The notes under the pieces were generated by a model. That model did no database searches, was not told the origin of the DNA, and saw nothing but the letters and a program-made list of their open reading frames with translations. DNA of 64,000 nt from Streptomyces lanatus (GTDB lineage Bacteria; Actinomycetota; Actinomycetes; Streptomycetales; Streptomycetaceae): positions 51,885-115,884 of the forward strand of contig NZ_BNBM01000003.1 in assembly GCF_014655715.1 (NCBI RefSeq). The letters run 5' to 3'. The position numbers and the translations under genes were made by a program. How positions within the stretch are numbered: the first letter of the stretch is position 1; each line of letters begins with the position of its first letter. Shown piece after piece: positions 17,081 to 26,433 of this stretch.

Positions 17081-18688
17081 CTATCGGGTTCTACGGATCG
17101 CCCGTCCCGCCAGTACGTCCGTGCGCCGGCCGTCCTCGATCACGAAACGGCCGTCGATGAGGACATGCGGGATGCCCGTCGGTAGCGTGCGCGGCTCCTC
17201 GAAAGTGGAGCCCGCCGCTACCGACTCCGGGTCGAACAGCACCAGGTCCGCCCGATACCCCTCGCGGACAAGACCCCGGTCCGGCAGCCGCAGCCGCGCC
17301 GCCGGGCGCGAGGTCAGATGGGCCACGCACTCCTCCAGGGACAGCACCCCCAACTCCCGTACGTAGTGGCCGAGATAGTGCGGGAAGGTGCCGTACGCCC
17401 GCGGATGCGGCTTCGTCCCTTGAAGGATGCCGTCCGAGCCGCCCGTGTGGACGGGGTGCCGCATGATCGTGCGGACGTTCTCCTCATGGCCGACGTGCTG
17501 GAGGATCGTCGAGCCCAGCCGGTCGGAGAGAAGCAGGTGGCGGGCGGTGATCCAGGGGGTTTCGCCGCGTGCGGCCGCGGACTGCCGCACCGTACGTCCG
17601 ACGAATTCATTCAGCCCCGGGTCGCTCACGCCCGAGATCTCGATCGTGTCCCACTCGATGGGTACGCCGTGGCAGCCGTCGGCGCCGATGACCTCCATGT
17701 GGTGCCGGATGCGCTCGGCGGTGTCGTCGTCGGAGAGGCGGGCCAGGATCGCCTCCGGGCCGCCCTCGCTCGCCCAGCTCGGCAGCATGGCGACGAGGGT
17801 CGTGCAGCCCGGGGTGTAGGGGTAGGTGTCGAGGCTGATGTCGGCGCCTTCGGCGAGCGCCTTGTCGAGGAGGGCCAGCAGCTCGGGTGCCCGGCCCTTG
17901 TTCACGCCGAAGTTCATGGTGGCGTGGGCGAGATGGAGGGAGCAGCCCGCCTCCCGGGTCAGGTCCACCATCTCCTCGTACGCCGTGAGGGCCCCGGCCC
18001 CGTAGGAGCGGTGATGCGGGCAGTAGTACCCGCCGTAATCCGCGACCACCCGGCACAGCTCGGTCAGCTCGGCGTCCTTGGCGTACATGCCCGGGGTGTA
18101 GGTCAGCCCGGACGACAGCCCGACGGCGCCCTGCTCAAGACCTTCGGCGACGAGTCGCCGCATGTGCTCCAGCTCGGCGGGCGTCGCCTCCCGGTCCTCC
18201 CAGCCGACGGCGAGGGCGCGGACGGTGCCCTGCGGGATCAGATACGCGGCGTTGACCGCGATGCCCCGGTCCAGCCGGTCCAGGTACTCACCCACCGTCC
18301 GCCAGTCGAAGTCGATGTCGTCGCCGGAACCGTTCCAGCCGGTGATCGCGCGGCGGACCTCGGCGAGGGTGCGGTCGTCGACCGGGGCGTACGACAGCCC
18401 GTCCTGGCCGATGACTTCGAGCGTGACCCCCTGCGCGGCCTTCGCGCTGTGGTCGGGGTCCCGCAGCAGCGCGAGGTCACTGTGGGCGTGCATGTCGATG
18501 AAGCCGGGGGAGAGGACGAGCCCCTCGGCGTCCAACTCCCGCCGCGCCTCGGGCCGTTGGCACCCGGCGGCGGCGGGTTCCTGGACGATCGACACGATCC
18601 GACCGCCGTCCACGACGACATCGGCGCGGTAGGACGGACCGCCGCTGCCGTCCACGACGTCCGCGTCCCGTATGACGAGTTCTTCCAT
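17081..18688 (-). CDS. D-aminoacylase / N-acyl-D-amino acid deacylase family amidohydrolase
   Basis: The 535-residue product starts at an ATG with AGGAGA upstream; the longer open frame through the neighbouring gene is shadow. Amidohydrolase landmarks are [14 protein letters not shown] (metal HxH near residue 66), [11 protein letters not shown] (substrate loop), [17 protein letters not shown], and HTGGSDGIL (catalytic Asp). The family removes N-acyl groups from D-amino acids or N-acetyl-D-glucosaminate-like substrates in the cytosol. It lies 11 bases after the deaminase gene in the same operon and would supply its free amino substrate. Substrate specificity cannot be told from sequence. Confidence 0.9.
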   Translation of the reverse strand: MEELVIRDADVVDGSGGPSYRADVVVDGGRIVSIVQEPAAAGCQRPEARRELDAEGLVLSPGFIDMHAHSDLALLRDPDHSAKAAQGVTLEVIGQDGLSYAPVDDRTLAEVRRAITGWNGSGDDIDFDWRTVGEYLDRLDRGIAVNAAYLIPQGTVRALAVGWEDREATPAELEHMRRLVAEGLEQGAVGLSSGLTYTPGMYAKDAELTELCRVVADYGGYYCPHHRSYGAGALTAYEEMVDLTREAGCSLHLAHATMNFGVNKGRAPELLALLDKALAEGADISLDTYPYTPGCTTLVAMLPSWASEGGPEAILARLSDDDTAERIRHHMEVIGADGCHGVPIEWDTIEISGVSDPGLNEFVGRTVRQSAAARGETPWITARHLLLSDRLGSTILQHVGHEENVRTIMRHPVHTGGSDGILQGTKPHPRAYGTFPHYLGHYVRELGVLSLEECVAHLTSRPAARLRLPDRGLVREGYRADLVLFDPESVAAGSTFEEPRTLPTGIPHVLIDGRFVIEDGRRTDVLAGRAIRRTR

Positions 18689-18699
18689 GGCCGTCTCTC

Positions 18700-19971
18700 C
18701 TAGAAGAACGTACGGATGTAGTCGACGACCGTCCCGTCCGCCTCCGCGACCGGGATCAGCTGCCACTTGTCGAACGACGTGCACGGATGCGACAGCCCCA
18801 TCCCGACCCAGTCCCCGACCTCCAGATCCGCCTCGCCGGTCGTCGCCAGCCACGCGTGCTGGTCGGACAGGCCGGTCACCGAGACGCCGGTGGCCGGCCG
18901 CTCGACGCCATCGCGCCGCACCACCTGCGCGAACGGCAGATCGAGGTCGTACGCCGCGTCCCGCTTGCCCGCGTTGACGAAGGCCTGCTCGGCGGAGGGG
19001 CGGGAGACGACCTGGGCCCACAGCCGGAAGGCGGGTTCCAGGGCGCCCTCCTCGGGGACCCGGTTGAAGGGGGTGAGCTTGCGGTAGTGGCCGTCGTCGT
19101 GCGAGACGTAGGCGCCGGAGCGCAGCAACTTCAGTACGGGGGCGGAGAGTTCGGGGATCTCGGCGAACACGTCCGCCACCGCGTCGAACCAGGCGCTGCC
19201 GCCCGCGCTGACGACGATCTCGTCCAGGCCGGCGAACCGGCCCGCCTTGTCGAAGTCCACGACCATGGCGATCACCCGGCGCAGCCAGCCCCGCACCCGC
19301 TCGGAGTCCGCCTGCGGAACCTCGCCCTCGTAGCCCGCGACGCCGACCAGCCGCAGCGTGGACACGGCGGCCACCGCGTCCGCGACGGCGGCGCACACCG
19401 CCTCGGTGCGGGCGCCGGTCCGGGCGTGCTCACCGGCCGCCGGCTCGATCACGACATCCACCGGCCGGGTGGCCCCGGCGTCGCGCAGCGCCGCGTCCAT
19501 CTGCTCGACGCCGCGCACGGAGTCGACGTAGCAGATGAGGCGGAAGCCGGGGTCGGTGGTCAGCTCGCCCGCGATCCAGCGCAGGGAGGCGGCGTCGACG
19601 AGTTCGTTCGCGAGGAAGATCCGCTGGACGCCGTAGGCCCGCGCCACCCGCACCTGGTGCGGTACGGCGAGCGTGATGCCCCAGGCGCCGCGCTCGATCT
19701 GCCGCTGGAACAGCTGCGGGGCCATGGAGGTCTTGCCGTGCGGGGCGAAGGCCAGGCCGTGGCGGGTGGCGTACGTCTCCATGAGGGCGAGGTTGTGCTC
19801 CAGGCGCTCGGCGGAGAGGGCGAGCACGGGGGTGGCGAAGCCGTCGGTGAAGAGGTTGCGGCGCTGGGCGGTCAGCTTGGCGACGGTGAGGCCGTCGGCG
19901 TCCGGGGGGAGGCCCTTGAAGCGGTGGTCGACGCGTTCCTCGGCCAGACGGGCGAGTGCCTCGTTGCTCAT
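18700..19971 (-). CDS. PLP fold-type III amino acid deaminase (D-serine dehydratase-like)
   Basis: The 423-residue product has an alanine-racemase-like barrel with the PLP Lys in [14 protein letters not shown] (near residue 79) and a C-terminal domain ending in [10 protein letters not shown]. The His-x-Cys pair there matches the zinc site of eukaryotic-type D-serine dehydratase and D-threonine aldolase. Such enzymes eliminate ammonia from D-3-hydroxy amino acids; related ones act on D-glucosaminate to give 2-keto-3-deoxygluconate. GGAGG precedes the ATG. First gene of the minus-strand operon, directly beside the palindrome at 19990-20012. Confidence 0.88.
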   Translation of the reverse strand: MSNEALARLAEERVDHRFKGLPPDADGLTVAKLTAQRRNLFTDGFATPVLALSAERLEHNLALMETYATRHGLAFAPHGKTSMAPQLFQRQIERGAWGITLAVPHQVRVARAYGVQRIFLANELVDAASLRWIAGELTTDPGFRLICYVDSVRGVEQMDAALRDAGATRPVDVVIEPAAGEHARTGARTEAVCAAVADAVAAVSTLRLVGVAGYEGEVPQADSERVRGWLRRVIAMVVDFDKAGRFAGLDEIVVSAGGSAWFDAVADVFAEIPELSAPVLKLLRSGAYVSHDDGHYRKLTPFNRVPEEGALEPAFRLWAQVVSRPSAEQAFVNAGKRDAAYDLDLPFAQVVRRDGVERPATGVSVTGLSDQHAWLATTGEADLEVGDWVGMGLSHPCTSFDKWQLIPVAEADGTVVDYIRTFF

Positions 19972-19989
19972 GGAACCTCCCTGATCAGC

Positions 19990-20012
19990 GGTGTTGCACT
20001 TCTTGCAACACC
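19990..20012. promoter_or_regulatory. 23-bp palindromic operator in the divergent catabolic promoter
   Basis: GGTGTTGCA and TGCAACACC are perfect 9-bp arms around CTTCT, 18 bases upstream of the deaminase ATG and just before the -35 box of the kinase operon. One IclR regulator is encoded in the cluster, so this is the best candidate for its binding site. The IclR link is inference. Confidence 0.7.
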
Positions 20013-20014
20013 CA

Positions 20015-20044
20015 TTGCGTATATCGCTTACCGCTGTCTAACAT
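20015..20044 (+). promoter_or_regulatory. Putative promoter of the kinase-iclR-ridA-gntP operon
   Basis: TTGCGT (20015-20020) and TAACAT (20039-20044) have an 18-base spacing and lie immediately downstream of the 23-bp palindrome. The sequence is AT-rich for this genome. A start site near 20050 would leave a 60-base leader before the GTG. Confidence 0.5.
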
Positions 20045-20109
20045 CTCGGCCAACCGCGGGTCAACGGAGCCGCCGATCCACCCGCCCAAGCCCTGGAGCT
20101 ACGACCATC

Positions 20110-21363
20110 GTGACCCTCACCGGACCCTGCAACGCCCCCGACGGCCTGGATGTCGTCGCGCTCGGCGAGTCCATGGTCACGTTCCTGCCCACCCGACCGG
20201 GTCGGCTCGCCGACGTTCCGTCTTTTGACCGGGGGATCGGTGGGGCGGAGTCGAACGTGGCGTGCGCACTGGCGGCGGGCGGGCATTCGGCGCGGTGGGT
20301 GAGCAGGGTGGGGGCGGACGGGTTCGGCGACCACTTGGTCGAGGCGATCGGGGCGTACGGCGTCGATGTCTCGGCGGTGGGCAGGGATGCGGCGCGGCCG
20401 ACCGGGGTGTACTTCCGTACGGCCGGGGACCGGGCGACGGATGCGCATGAGGTGGCGTACTACCGGGCGGGGTCGGCGGCTTCGGCGATGTCCGTGGAGA
20501 ACGTGGACCTTGGGGCGGTTCGGGCGGGGCGGGTGCTGCATCTTTCGGGGATCACGGCGGCGTTGTCCGAGAGCTGCTCCGGGCTGCTGCGGGAACTTGT
20601 CACACGGCCGCCGGGTGGTCCGCTGCTCTCGTTCGACGTCAACTACCGGTCGGGGCTGTGGGGGAACGGCGACGGGCCGCGTGTGCTGCTGGAGCTGGCG
20701 CGCCGGGCCGATGTCGTGTTCGTGGGGGAGGACGAGGCGGAGGAGGCGTGGGGGATTTCGGGGGGACCGGAGGCGGTGCGGGCTGCGTTGCCGGAGCCGG
20801 GGGTGTTGGTGGTCAAGCAGGGGGCGGTGGGGGCTACGGCATTCGTGTCGGGTGCGGGTGGTCGTGGGCTGGTCGCGCCCACGCGGCGGAGCCGCACATG
20901 TAACAGCCCCGCGCCCCTTGGGTCGGCAGGCGTCCCGGCGTCGCAAGGCACCCAGCCCCAGCCTGCGGGCAGTCGTGCCGCTGGGGCGGCGCCCGCCCCA
21001 CAGAGAGGCGGCACCCCGCCAGCGCGGGTGAGCGACCCCACCCCCGCCCCGGCCCAAGCGCCGAGCACCTTCGTCCCCGCCCTGACCGTGGACGTCGTAT
21101 CAACCATCGGGGCCGGTGACGCCTTCGCCGCCGGGTTCCTCTCGGCCACCCTCCGTGGGCTGCCAATAAGGGACGGCCTCCGCCACGGCCACCTCTGGGC
21201 GGCAGCCACCCTCACCACCCCCGGCGACCTCGCCCCACCCCCCTCCCGCGACACCGCCGACCGCCTCGTCGCCCTCGACGACGCCGCGTGGGAGAAACTT
21301 CGACTCGGCCCCGGCTGGACGCAAGCCGTGCGAAGGGCCGACGAGGAGGTACGTACGTCATGA
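20110..21363 (+). CDS. PfkB-family sugar kinase (2-keto-3-deoxygluconate kinase-like), with in-frame repeat insertion
   Basis: 417 residues from GTG. N-terminal sugar motif GGAESNVACALA and ALGESMVTFLP match 2-dehydro-3-deoxygluconate/fructo-kinases; the catalytic anion hole is in VVSTIGAGDAFAAGF (near residue 335), with base Asp in GAGD. Typical members are about 310-350 residues. Residues about 246-318 have no PfkB similarity and correspond to an inserted interspersed repeat (20847-21060), which is low-complexity Pro/Ala/Gly/Arg. Removing it leaves a normal kinase. The insertion is in frame and lies between the last beta strands before the active site. Last codons overlap the IclR gene (ATGA). 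Confidence 0.85.
   Translation: MTLTGPCNAPDGLDVVALGESMVTFLPTRPGRLADVPSFDRGIGGAESNVACALAAGGHSARWVSRVGADGFGDHLVEAIGAYGVDVSAVGRDAARPTGVYFRTAGDRATDAHEVAYYRAGSAASAMSVENVDLGAVRAGRVLHLSGITAALSESCSGLLRELVTRPPGGPLLSFDVNYRSGLWGNGDGPRVLLELARRADVVFVGEDEAEEAWGISGGPEAVRAALPEPGVLVVKQGAVGATAFVSGAGGRGLVAPTRRSRTCNSPAPLGSAGVPASQGTQPQPAGSRAAGAAPAPQRGGTPPARVSDPTPAPAQAPSTFVPALTVDVVSTIGAGDAFAAGFLSATLRGLPIRDGLRHGHLWAAATLTTPGDLAPPPSRDTADRLVALDDAAWEKLRLGPGWTQAVRRADEEVRTS
20847..21060 (-). repeat. Interspersed GC-rich element, copy 2, inside the kinase gene
   Basis: Read on the minus strand, the sequence around 20925-20855 contains GGGGCGCGGGGCTGTTACA, TGCGGCTCCGCCGCGTGGGC and GCGCGACCAGCCCACGAC, matching copy 1 at 11076-11150. 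Further GC-rich inverted blocks extend to about 21060. The total insert is about 214 bp. The reading frame stays open across it. Confidence 0.75.
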
Positions 21364-22121
21364 GCCAGACCGTCGACCGAGCGCTGAGCATCCTGCCGCT
21401 GCTCGCGGAGGGCCCCGCCGACCTGGGCCAGGTCGCCGACCGCCTCGGCGTGCACAAGTCCACGGCCCTGCGCCTCCTGCGCACGCTGCACGAGCACGGC
21501 ATGGTCTACCGCCAGTCCGACCAGCGCTACCGCCTCGGCGCCCGGCTCATCGCCCTCGCCCAGGAGGCGATGGAGAACCTCGACATCCGCGAGATCGCCC
21601 ACCCCCACCTCGTACGGCTGAACGAGCAGTGCGGGCACACCGTCCACCTCGCCGTGTACGAGGAGGACGAGGTGCTGTACATCGACAAGGTCGAGAGCCG
21701 GTACCCGGTGCGGATGTACTCGCGGATCGGGAAACCGGTGGCCATCACCGTCGCGGCCGTAGCGAAGCTGCTCCTCGCCGACATCCCCGAGCACGAGCGC
21801 CGCGTCCTCGCCGAGAAGCTCGACTACCCCATGTACACGGCCCGTTCGACGCCGAACCCGGACGCCTTCCTCAAGGAACTGGCCAAGGTGCGCGAACAGG
21901 GCTGGGCCACCGACCTCGGTGGCCACGAGGAGTCCATCAACTGTGTCGCCGCGCCGATCCGCGGCGCCGACGGCCGCGTCGTAGCCGCGATGTCGGTCTC
22001 CGCACCCAACGTCGTCGTCACCGCCGACGAACTCCTCACCCTCCTCCCCCTGGTGCGCCGTACCGCGGACGGCATCAGCGGCGAGTACTCCGGCAGAACC
22101 TCAGCGAAGGGCACCGCATGA
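21360..22121 (+). CDS. IclR-family transcriptional regulator
   Basis: The 253-residue protein starts at an ATG overlapping the kinase stop (ATGA), with GAGGAGG before it. Residues 1-60 are a winged helix (TVDRALSILPLLAEGPADLGQVADRLGVHKSTALRLLRTL). Residues 75-245 form the IclR ligand-binding domain (GHTVHLAVYEEDEVLYIDKVES; GGHEESINCVAAPI with the conserved Cys). It probably senses a small intermediate of the cluster's pathway and controls both divergent operons through the palindrome at 19990. Whether it represses or activates is unknown. Confidence 0.93.
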   Translation: MSQTVDRALSILPLLAEGPADLGQVADRLGVHKSTALRLLRTLHEHGMVYRQSDQRYRLGARLIALAQEAMENLDIREIAHPHLVRLNEQCGHTVHLAVYEEDEVLYIDKVESRYPVRMYSRIGKPVAITVAAVAKLLLADIPEHERRVLAEKLDYPMYTARSTPNPDAFLKELAKVREQGWATDLGGHEESINCVAAPIRGADGRVVAAMSVSAPNVVVTADELLTLLPLVRRTADGISGEYSGRTSAKGTA

Positions 22122-22531
22122 CGACCGAGAAGATCGCACTCACCCCGAAGACCCACACCACCCCGCCCGCGAAGTTCTCGCACGGTGTGAAGAAGGGGAA
22201 CATCCTCCAGGTCGCCGGCCAGGTCGGCTTCCTGCCGGCCGAGGAGGGCAAGCCCCCGACGCCCGCCGGGCCCACCCTGCGCGCCCAGACCCTCCAGACC
22301 CTCGCCAACGTCAAGGCGATCCTGGAAGAGGGCGGTTCCTCCTGGGACGACGTGATGATGATCCGCGTCTATCTGACGGACGTCGCCCACTTCGCCGAGA
22401 TGAACGACATCTACAACACCTACTTCGAGGAGCAGGGGCTGACCCAGCCGCCCGCCGCGCGTACGACCGTCTACGTCGGTCTCCCCGCGGGGCTGCTCAT
22501 CGAGATCGACGCGCTGGCCGTACTGGGCTGA
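22118..22531 (+). CDS. ridA: RidA-family reactive imine/enamine deaminase
   Basis: The 137-residue protein starts at an ATG overlapping the IclR stop (ATGA). It has the RidA/YjgF trimer fold with the conserved Arg in QPPAARTTVYVGLPAGLLIEIDALA and GQVGFLPAEEG near the N-terminus. RidA hydrolyses enamine/imine intermediates released by PLP dehydratases to the keto acid and ammonia. Its co-transcription with a PLP deaminase system on the other strand fits protection against, or completion of, that dehydration. Slightly divergent from archetypal RidA, so an alternative YjgF-family role is possible. Confidence 0.92.
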   Translation: MTTEKIALTPKTHTTPPAKFSHGVKKGNILQVAGQVGFLPAEEGKPPTPAGPTLRAQTLQTLANVKAILEEGGSSWDDVMMIRVYLTDVAHFAEMNDIYNTYFEEQGLTQPPAARTTVYVGLPAGLLIEIDALAVLG

Positions 22532-22644
22532 CGCCTCCTCAACCCCCCGCACGCCGTGACCGGCATGGTGGCCCGCACCCCCTGGGCGCCATGCCGCGAT
22601 CCCCCCTGCCCGAAAGCTCCATGTACTTACCCAGAGGACCCCCA

Positions 22645-24126
22645 ATGTCGTCCCATCCGCTCGCCGCAGCCGCCGCCCCCGAGGCACCACCCCACACCGG
22701 CGGACTGCTCCTCCTCATCGACGGTACGGCCGGACTGCTCACGGTCGCCGCCATCGGCATAGCCCTGCTGCTCTTCCTCATCATCAAGGCCCGGCTCCAG
22801 CCCTTCGTGGCGCTGCTCGCCGTCTCCATAGCCGTCGGCCTGATGGCCGGCCTGTCCGTCACCGAACTCTTCGGCACCGTCCAGCGGTCGGACGCCGTGT
22901 CCACCATCGAGTCCGGCATGGGCGGCATCCTCGGCCATGTCGCGATCATCATCGGCCTGGGCACCATGCTCGGCGCGATCCTCGAAGTCAGCGGCGGCGC
23001 CGAGGTGTTGGCGTCCAGACTCCTCAACCTCTTCGGTGAGAAGCGGGCGCCTCTCGCGATGGGCCTCACCGGTCTCATCTTCGGTATCCCGGTCTTCTTC
23101 GACGTCGGCATCTTCGTCCTCGCGCCGCTCGTGTACGCCGCCGCCAAGCGCTCCGGCAAGTCCGTCCTGCTCTACTGCCTGCCGCTGCTGGCGGGCCTGT
23201 CGATGACCCACGCCTTCCTGCCCCCGCACCCGGGCCCGGTGGCGGCCGCCGGTCTGCTGCACGTCGAGCTGGGCTGGGTCATCCTCATGGGCATCATCTG
23301 CGGTATCCCGGCGGTGCTGGCCGCGTGGGTGTTCTCGGCGTGGATCGGCAAGCGCATCTTCGTCGCCGTGCCGCAGGACATGGTCGAGGCGGCGGCCGAG
23401 GCGAGGCTCGCGGTCATCAACGAGCAGCGGGAGGCCGGGGTCGAGCCCCAGGAGAAGCCGGTCCCGCTCGGCACGGTCCTCGGCATCATCGGTACGCCGC
23501 TGATCCTGATCCTGGCGGCGACGTTCTCCTCCATCGCGCTGGACCCCTCCACCACCCGCTCGGTGATCGAGTTCTTCGGCAACCCGTTCGTGGCCCTGAC
23601 GATCGCCCTGCTGCTGGCGTACTACCTGCTGGGCATCCGCCGCGGCTGGTCCCGCAAGTCCCTGGAGACGGTGTCGACCTCGTCCCTGAAGCCCGTCGGC
23701 AACATCCTGCTCGTCGTCGGCGCGGGCGGTGTCTTCGGCGCCATCCTCAAGGCCAGCGGCGTGGCCCAGGCCCTGTCCGACACCTTCAACGACGTCGGCC
23801 TCCCCGTCATCGTCCTGTCGTACCTCATCTCGGTGGTCCTCCGCATCGCCCAGGGCTCCGCGACGGTCGCCATCGTCACGACGGCGGGCATCGTCGCCCC
23901 CCTCCTCACCGAGGGCGACCACTCCCAGGCCTTCGTCGCCCTCGTCATCATGGCGATCTCGGCCGGCTCGATCTTCGCCTCCCATGTGAACGACGGTGGC
24001 TTCTGGATCGTCGCGAAGTACTTCGGGATCAGCGAGCGGGACACGTTGAAGACGTGGACGGTACTGGAGAGTGTCCTGTCGGTGGCCGGGTTCGTGGTCG
24101 CCGCGGTATTGAGCCTCTTCGTATAA
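22645..24126 (+). CDS. GntP-family (gluconate/D-serine type) permease
   Basis: 493 residues from the ATG at MSSHPLAAAAAPEA, which has AGAGGAC seven bases upstream; the ATG eight codons earlier has none. About 12-14 transmembrane helices carry GntP signatures: IIGLGTMLGAILEVSGGAE, GIPVFFDVGIFVLAPL, FLPPHPGPVAAAG, and RIAQGSATVAIVTTAGI. The family imports gluconate, 2-keto-3-deoxygluconate or D-serine (DsdX) by proton symport. It is 113 bases after ridA, in the same direction, and is likely the uptake step of the cluster's pathway. Confidence 0.93.
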   Translation: MSSHPLAAAAAPEAPPHTGGLLLLIDGTAGLLTVAAIGIALLLFLIIKARLQPFVALLAVSIAVGLMAGLSVTELFGTVQRSDAVSTIESGMGGILGHVAIIIGLGTMLGAILEVSGGAEVLASRLLNLFGEKRAPLAMGLTGLIFGIPVFFDVGIFVLAPLVYAAAKRSGKSVLLYCLPLLAGLSMTHAFLPPHPGPVAAAGLLHVELGWVILMGIICGIPAVLAAWVFSAWIGKRIFVAVPQDMVEAAAEARLAVINEQREAGVEPQEKPVPLGTVLGIIGTPLILILAATFSSIALDPSTTRSVIEFFGNPFVALTIALLLAYYLLGIRRGWSRKSLETVSTSSLKPVGNILLVVGAGGVFGAILKASGVAQALSDTFNDVGLPVIVLSYLISVVLRIAQGSATVAIVTTAGIVAPLLTEGDHSQAFVALVIMAISAGSIFASHVNDGGFWIVAKYFGISERDTLKTWTVLESVLSVAGFVVAAVLSLFV

Positions 24127-24141
24127 CGATGCGGGGGCTGG

Positions 24142-24180
24142 TTGTGCGGGACACAGGGTTGTCGACCATACTCGTCGGCT
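24142..24180 (+). promoter_or_regulatory. Promoter of a probably leaderless message
   Basis: CATACT at 24167-24172 lies eight bases before the GTG start at 24181, the usual distance for transcription starting at the first base of the start codon. A TTGTGC at 24142-24147 gives a 19-base spacer. No ribosome binding site precedes the GTG. Confidence 0.5.
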
Positions 24181-24720
24181 GTGGAGCAGCGCATAGGTTC
24201 AGGCAGCCAGCCCCTGGAGGGCGCCGGGTTCGACCCGGCCTTCATCCCCGGACTCACCTCGCCCGCGTCCGCCGCGAAGGACGCGGACAACGCCGAGGAG
24301 GGCGTGGCGGAGGAGGAGACGGTCCTCGACGACGCCGACGAGCCGGAGGCGGAAGTCGCTGAGGACGTCGAGGAAGAGGCCGACGGCGAGGGCGAGGAAG
24401 ACCAAGACGCCCCGGTCGACGGGCCCGTCTTCGAGGCCTCCGACCGTCGCGCCAGAATCCTCGCCGACCACAACGGCGTTCGGCTCTCGCTGGACGACCA
24501 GGAGTGCGAGTTCCGCTGGGACGAGATCGGCGCGATCGAGACCGAGGTGCCCCGCTTCGGCAAGCGGCTCACCATCACGGTGCACACTCCTGACCGCCGC
24601 TGGTACCCGATCGAGATCGAGGCGACGGCCAGGAGCCGCTTCAAGGAGTGGGACGAGGAACTGGACGCGGTCCTCGACGCCTACTTCGAGCACGACGACG
24701 AGGAAGCCCCCGCCGAGTAG
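24181..24720 (+). CDS. Acidic protein with C-terminal EFRW domain (unknown function)
   Basis: The 179-residue protein begins at a GTG that coincides with a promoter, suggesting leaderless translation. Residues 35-85 are extremely acidic (runs of Glu/Asp). Residues about 90-175 form a small domain with CEFRWDEIG, LTITVHTPDRRWYPIEIEA and RSRFKEWDEELDAVLDAYF. A nearly gapless relative of that domain is encoded at 33608-33991 in this window. No signal peptide or membrane segment. Family unknown to me; conserved features suggest a PH-like beta domain with a terminal helix. Confidence 0.75.
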   Translation: MEQRIGSGSQPLEGAGFDPAFIPGLTSPASAAKDADNAEEGVAEEETVLDDADEPEAEVAEDVEEEADGEGEEDQDAPVDGPVFEASDRRARILADHNGVRLSLDDQECEFRWDEIGAIETEVPRFGKRLTITVHTPDRRWYPIEIEATARSRFKEWDEELDAVLDAYFEHDDEEAPAE

Positions 24721-26067
24721 CTAGCTGCAGTACTGGTCCTCCTTGCCGATGGACCGGTACATGCAGTCGGCGTTCTCCAGCAGTTGCAGCACCGCGTCCC
24801 GGTTCCGGGACGTCTCCCGCTCGATGACCTCGTCGGGCGGGTAGAACCCTCCGCCACCGGACCGCGGGTACATCTCGAAGGTGTACGAGAAGACCTTCTG
24901 GTCGCCCCACAGCCAGTCGTCGATCGAGCCGTCCGTGATGTACAGGTCGCTGGCCTGCTCCGCCGTATAGCCGTTGCTCGCGGCCATCTTCTGTCCGACC
25001 GCGGCGAAGGCGTTGCGGTCGTCGGCGGTCATCCCCGTCGTGGTGTCCGAGTAGGTGTACCCGAACGGCCACAGCACCAGCTCGCTGTAGGTGTGGAAGT
25101 CGATCCCGGCCTTGATCTGCTGCTTGCCGCCGACGACACGGCTGCGCGCGAAGTCGGCGACGACCTTCACCTCGGGCGCCGACTCGGCGGAGGCGCCCCG
25201 GTACGTATCCGAGGACGTCGACCCCGACGAACCGCCGCAGCAGCCCCACCGATAGGCCCAGTTGCGGTTGAGGTCGGTCCCGACGGCCGACGAACCGGAG
25301 TTGGGCTGCCGGTTCTTGCGCCATGACCGGTAGGAGCCGGTGGCGATGTCGTACTCGCCGCCGTCCGGGTTGAGGTCCGGCACGATCCAGATCTCCCGGT
25401 TGTCGACCATGCCGGTGACCCGGGAGTCGCTGCCGTAGTCGGACGTCAGCTCGCGCAGCAGATACAGCGCCATCTCGACGGTGAGGTGCTCGCGGGCGTG
25501 CTGGTGGTGGGTGAAGAGGACCTCGGGCTCGGACTCGTCCGTCCCGACGTTGTCGCTGATCTTGATCGCGACGATGTTCCGGCCCTGGTAGGACTTGCCG
25601 ATCACGCGCTGGCTCGCGATCGAGGAGTTGGCCGAGACGATCGAGTTGATCTCGCTCGTCATCTCCGCGTAGTTGTGATAGCGCGAGTCACCGGACGGGA
25701 AGTCGCGGAGGCGTACGTCGTCCTCGGCGGCGGAGCGGTCGGGGACCGCGCCGAGCGGGGTGACGTCGTAGCCGAGCGCCCTCAGCTTCTTGATCTGGTC
25801 CGCGCGGCCGGAGACGACGACACCGTGGTCGTCGGCCGCGTCCACGGTGACACCGGCCCGCTGAAGTGCCGTGCGGTCCTTGGCCGTCGAGTGCAGCCGG
25901 ACCTCGTACTGCCTGATGGCGTCGGCCGACGAGGCCGTGCCGTCGGGCCGGTCGCCGCTGTCGGCGTTCGCGGACAGCGGTGCCGCGAGGGTGAGCGCGA
26001 GCAGCGCGGCGAGCGCGGCGGTCCGTCTGCCGCTGCGGGCGCCGGAGCCGCGTATGCGGAGTCGCAT
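24721..26067 (-). CDS. Secreted zinc carboxypeptidase (M14 family)
   Basis: The 448-residue precursor has a twin-Arg-like N-terminus and Sec signal peptide ([22 protein letters not shown]), a propeptide, then an M14 domain. The zinc ligand motif is in [14 protein letters not shown] near residues 184-195 (His and Glu), the third His is in [14 protein letters not shown], and the catalytic Glu is in [17 protein letters not shown]. The layout matches carboxypeptidase T of actinomycetes, an extracellular exopeptidase. It is convergent with the acidic gene, with stops adjacent (24720/24721). Confidence 0.93.
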   Translation of the reverse strand: MRLRIRGSGARSGRRTAALAALLALTLAAPLSANADSGDRPDGTASSADAIRQYEVRLHSTAKDRTALQRAGVTVDAADDHGVVVSGRADQIKKLRALGYDVTPLGAVPDRSAAEDDVRLRDFPSGDSRYHNYAEMTSEINSIVSANSSIASQRVIGKSYQGRNIVAIKISDNVGTDESEPEVLFTHHQHAREHLTVEMALYLLRELTSDYGSDSRVTGMVDNREIWIVPDLNPDGGEYDIATGSYRSWRKNRQPNSGSSAVGTDLNRNWAYRWGCCGGSSGSTSSDTYRGASAESAPEVKVVADFARSRVVGGKQQIKAGIDFHTYSELVLWPFGYTYSDTTTGMTADDRNAFAAVGQKMAASNGYTAEQASDLYITDGSIDDWLWGDQKVFSYTFEMYPRSGGGGFYPPDEVIERETSRNRDAVLQLLENADCMYRSIGKEDQYCS

Positions 26068-26433
26068 GAATTCTCCTTGTGGGAGTGGGGGGTGGGGTTC
26101 AGTGCGACGTACGTGCGTGGTGCGGTGGCGCTCATGGTGCGGTCATGGCATGAACGGGTCAAGGGTGGGTGGCCGTCCGATGGCGTGAACCATCCGAAAA
26201 TCAGCCGCGCAGTGTACGCATGGCGCGTCCAGGGCGAGCGGTCCCCGGGGAAGTCCACCCGGGGGTGTGATCCGGACGTGCGGGGCGGCGCGGGACCGGA
26301 GCAGGGTGGTGATCCGCGCAAGGGGGGAGCGGTGGGAGCGGCGGAGTGGCGGGGACCGTCGCACCCGCCGCCTCCCCGACTCCCGGCCGCCGACACCCGG
26401 TCCCCTCGCCACCACCCCGGAGGACGGCTGATC
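26068..26433. other. Intergenic region between divergent carboxypeptidase and AfsR-like genes
   Basis: About 366 bp of GC-rich sequence with two divergent promoters expected. I see a good ribosome binding site (GGAGGACGG) at its right end and a poly-G block upstream of the carboxypeptidase, but no clear operator, RNA structure or small gene. Confidence 0.5.
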
